The position numbers and the translations under genes were made by a program. A stretch of 63,639 nt of DNA, taken from the NCBI GenBank assembly GCA_002725995.1, contig PBRQ01000019.1, positions 1-63,639 on the forward strand, read 5' to 3'. The notes below the pieces were generated by a model. That model saw only the letters and a program-made list of their open reading frames with translations, did no database searches and was not told where the DNA came from. Positions 61,657 to 63,639 of this stretch are shown in pieces (position 1 is the stretch's first letter; each line of letters starts with the position of its first letter). Source of the DNA: Gammaproteobacteria bacterium (lineage in GTDB: Bacteria; Pseudomonadota; Gammaproteobacteria; Pseudomonadales; Azotimanducaceae).

Positions 61657-63561
61657 TTGAAGTATTTTCTAATTGCCATAGCCTGGCCTTTTCTTACCGC
61701 AAACGTTGTGGCCGCAAACGCCAACGACAAAATCCTGGAAACCATCACGGTTACCGCTTCAAGAACGGCAGTTGAGGTTGGTGAAGCGGGTAGTTCTGTC
61801 AGCATCATCAGCAAGGAACAAATCCAGCGCAGAAACGCAACCAATCTTGCGGATCTGCTGAGAGAGGTTCCCGGAATGGCAGTCAGCCAGCAGGGTTCCC
61901 TAGGTGCCATAACCCAGGTTCGCGTTCGAGGAGCTGAGGCCAACCAGGTGCTGGTGCTTATCGATGGAGTCGAAGCTAACGATATCTCCCAGGGAAGTGA
62001 GTTCAACTTTACTCACTTGATGGCAAGCCAGATAGAAAGAATCGAAATTGTTCGCGGCCCCCAGAGTGCAATCTGGGGCAGCGATGCCCTGGCAGCGGTC
62101 GTCAATGTCATTACCAGATCTGATGATCTGAGCGGCACAGCATTTTCAGGCTACGCCGAGGCCGGTTCATTCAAGACCGGCAGAACAGGATTTGCCGTGA
62201 AACATGGCGGCAATAAAAACAACGTCAAGTTTTCCTTTGACCATCTGGACAGTGGTGGCACCAACATTGCTAGGTCAGGCACCGAGAATGATGGTTATAA
62301 AAACACCACGGCAAACCTCGGTGGTTCCTACTATCCAAACGGCAGCCTCCTGCTGTCTTACCTGCTTAGGAATACAGAAAGCACAACTGACTTTGATGAT
62401 ATAGATTTCTTTGTCACAGGCCTGCCGGTAGATGCCAATTTCTCTACAGATAGCAGGCAGACCTACGCCGGCTTGTCACTGGCATATGAACATGGCGATC
62501 TAACACATACGCTCAGCCTGTCAAGAACAGACACTGAAAATATAACCAGCACCGCTCCGCCGGTTGATGACGAGAGCCGCGGAATCAACGATCAGTTTCG
62601 CTATCAGGTGAACCTGGTGCTGAACAATCACATTATCACGGGTATGCTCGAATACGAGCAAGCGGATTTCAAACAGCGCGGGGGTATTTCCTACTTCGGC
62701 AATCCAAATAAAAACCTGGATACAGATACTAAAAGTATCGCACTGGAATATCGTTACGATGGGGATCGACTTGACCTGTCCTTCAGTGGTCGGCACGATC
62801 GCAATTCTGAGTTTGATAACTCTGGTGCATGGCGCGTTACTGCTGCCTGGCATCTAATCAATGAATCAACCAGCCTCCACGCCTCAGTTGGTGAAAGTAT
62901 AAAGAACCCAACCTTCACCGAAAGGTTCGGTTTCTTTGACACATTTACCGGTAACCCCGACCTGCAGCCTGAAGAGTCCTTCAGTTGGGAGCTTGGTGTT
63001 CGCCAATCAATAATGAACAAGGGAATGATGCTGACAGCTACCTGGTTTGATGCAGATCTTGATAACGAAATAAACGGTTTCGTGTTTGATTTTAGCAGCG
63101 GTGCATTTACCGCGGACAACGTCGATGGTCAATCCACCCGCCGTGGAGTCGAACTCGGTATCAATTTCACAGCGACGGATCGACTCCTGATGGGAGCGAG
63201 CTACACCTATCTCGACGCGACACAGGCAGATATCGCCGGTGGCGAGATCAATGAGATCCGGAGACCAGATCACACGGCATCCGTCAGTGCGAACTACACT
63301 TTTGACAGGGCAAATCTGAACATTGCTATCATGTATACGGGTGCGCAGGTAGATGATTTTTTCCCGCCGTTCCCACCCTACCAGGAGCGGGTTGATCTAC
63401 CCGGGTTCACACTGGTTAATATAGCGGGCGCCTATCACCTGAACGAGAATGTTGACTTGACCCTTAAGCTTGAAAACGCTTTGGATAAAAACTATGAGCA
63501 GGTTTTCGGTTTTTCTTCGCCCGGGTTTAGCGTACGTGGTGGGGTTCGCGTTAGCTGGTGA
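61657..63561 (+). CDS. btuB: vitamin B12 TonB-dependent receptor BtuB
   Basis: 634 residues, outer membrane, energised by TonB. The start is TTG 61657 with GGAGG seven bases upstream, opening signal peptide KYFLIAIAWPFLTANVVAA. TonB box ETITVTASR, plug with RVRGAEANQVLVLIDGVEAN and IVRGPQSAIWGSDALAAVVN, then a 22-strand barrel ending GGVRVSW with a terminal Trp. BtuB-type plug and a B12 riboswitch upstream agree on cobalamin import. The stop overlaps the next ATG by one base (TGATG), indicating a transport operon. Confidence 0.93.
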   Translation: MKYFLIAIAWPFLTANVVAANANDKILETITVTASRTAVEVGEAGSSVSIISKEQIQRRNATNLADLLREVPGMAVSQQGSLGAITQVRVRGAEANQVLVLIDGVEANDISQGSEFNFTHLMASQIERIEIVRGPQSAIWGSDALAAVVNVITRSDDLSGTAFSGYAEAGSFKTGRTGFAVKHGGNKNNVKFSFDHLDSGGTNIARSGTENDGYKNTTANLGGSYYPNGSLLLSYLLRNTESTTDFDDIDFFVTGLPVDANFSTDSRQTYAGLSLAYEHGDLTHTLSLSRTDTENITSTAPPVDDESRGINDQFRYQVNLVLNNHIITGMLEYEQADFKQRGGISYFGNPNKNLDTDTKSIALEYRYDGDRLDLSFSGRHDRNSEFDNSGAWRVTAAWHLINESTSLHASVGESIKNPTFTERFGFFDTFTGNPDLQPEESFSWELGVRQSIMNKGMMLTATWFDADLDNEINGFVFDFSSGAFTADNVDGQSTRRGVELGINFTATDRLLMGASYTYLDATQADIAGGEINEIRRPDHTASVSANYTFDRANLNIAIMYTGAQVDDFFPPFPPYQERVDLPGFTLVNIAGAYHLNENVDLTLKLENALDKNYEQVFGFSSPGFSVRGGVRVSW

Positions 63562-63639
63562 TGGTTAAAAAGGAACTGGAAGTCAAGTTGGCCGATGTGG
63601 CTGATGCACTGGCGTCAGCCGCGATATCTACTCCAGCCA
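63561..63639 (+). CDS. start of a further gene, cut by the window end
   Basis: ATG 63561 overlaps the btuB stop. Only 26 codons are seen: MVKKELEVKLADVADAL and then ASAAISTPA. Probably the next gene of the cobalamin operon, but the sequence is too short to name. Confidence 0.6.
   Translation, partial: MVKKELEVKLADVADALASAAISTPA

Overview
The window reads as one chromosome segment of a Gram-negative bacterium, most likely an aquatic gammaproteobacterium. Reasons: an RpoH-type heat-shock sigma factor, a BtuB-type receptor behind a cobalamin riboswitch, another TonB-dependent receptor behind a TPP riboswitch, an Omp85-like barrel, and many acyl-CoA/SDR/CaiB-type lipid or xenobiotic metabolism genes. 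The lineage is inference. No tRNA, rRNA, CRISPR array or intact insertion sequence was seen.

Layout. 0.2-6.4 kb: malate synthase G, a divergent CitE-like lyase, DoxX, a broken GST and an MsbA-type ABC exporter. 6.8-11.1 kb: five co-directional genes (APH-fold kinase, two CrtC/AttH-like proteins, a small membrane protein, a DUF422/CruF-like membrane protein) that look like an isoprenoid/carotenoid hydration cluster. 11.3-12.1 kb: two decayed gene fragments. 12.1-18.3 kb: nitroreductase, SDR, a Dabb-PASTA fusion, a DUF5916 outer-membrane protein and an acyl-CoA dehydrogenase, all on the minus strand. 18.5-22.2 kb: a rifampin-phosphotransferase-like PEP-utilising enzyme and a DapB/diaminopentanoate-dehydrogenase-like oxidoreductase.

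22.3-39.2 kb (minus strand) is the centrepiece: a four-gene polyunsaturated-fatty-acid/secondary-lipid synthase operon, in transcription order PfaD enoyl reductase, PfaA-like synthase (KS-MAT-4xACP-KR-DH'), PfaC-like synthase (KS-CLF-AT-four hotdog domains-AGPAT) and a phosphopantetheinyl transferase whose frame has no ATG/GTG/TTG start. The fused acyltransferase domain and the gene order resemble the myxobacterial Pfa1-2-3 type more than the Shewanella PfaABCD type.

39.4-44.1 kb: an RND-pump pseudogene, a membrane protein plus methyltransferase, a TPP riboswitch with its TonB receptor, and a deletion scar joining two half-genes (kinase and ICMT-like). 44.1-48.6 kb: a MarR regulator facing twin GACAA-N5-TTGTC operators and a very unusual 1,288-residue protein (DUF318/ArsP-type permease + Cys-rich region + FG-GAP repeats + UnbV/ASPIC domain), apparently starting at AUC. 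48.6-50.4 kb: TagD-like cytidylyltransferase, DUF167, and a GrdB/PrdB-like selenoprotein with an in-frame UGA and a matching bSECIS-like hairpin. 50.7-59.6 kb: Omp85-like protein, SDR, CaiB transferase, a hairpin-rich leader before a PspB-like gene, HAD phosphatase, zinc-ribbon protein, MaoC, tandem NTF2-like protein, DUF169 and RpoH. 59.9-63.6 kb: gene remnants, a Nudix hydrolase, a cobalamin riboswitch, btuB, and the first 26 codons of a further gene.

Eight broken or frameshifted genes in 64 kb suggest ongoing decay. At least one case (60.8-61.3 kb) has both shifts in C-runs and could be a sequencing artefact.
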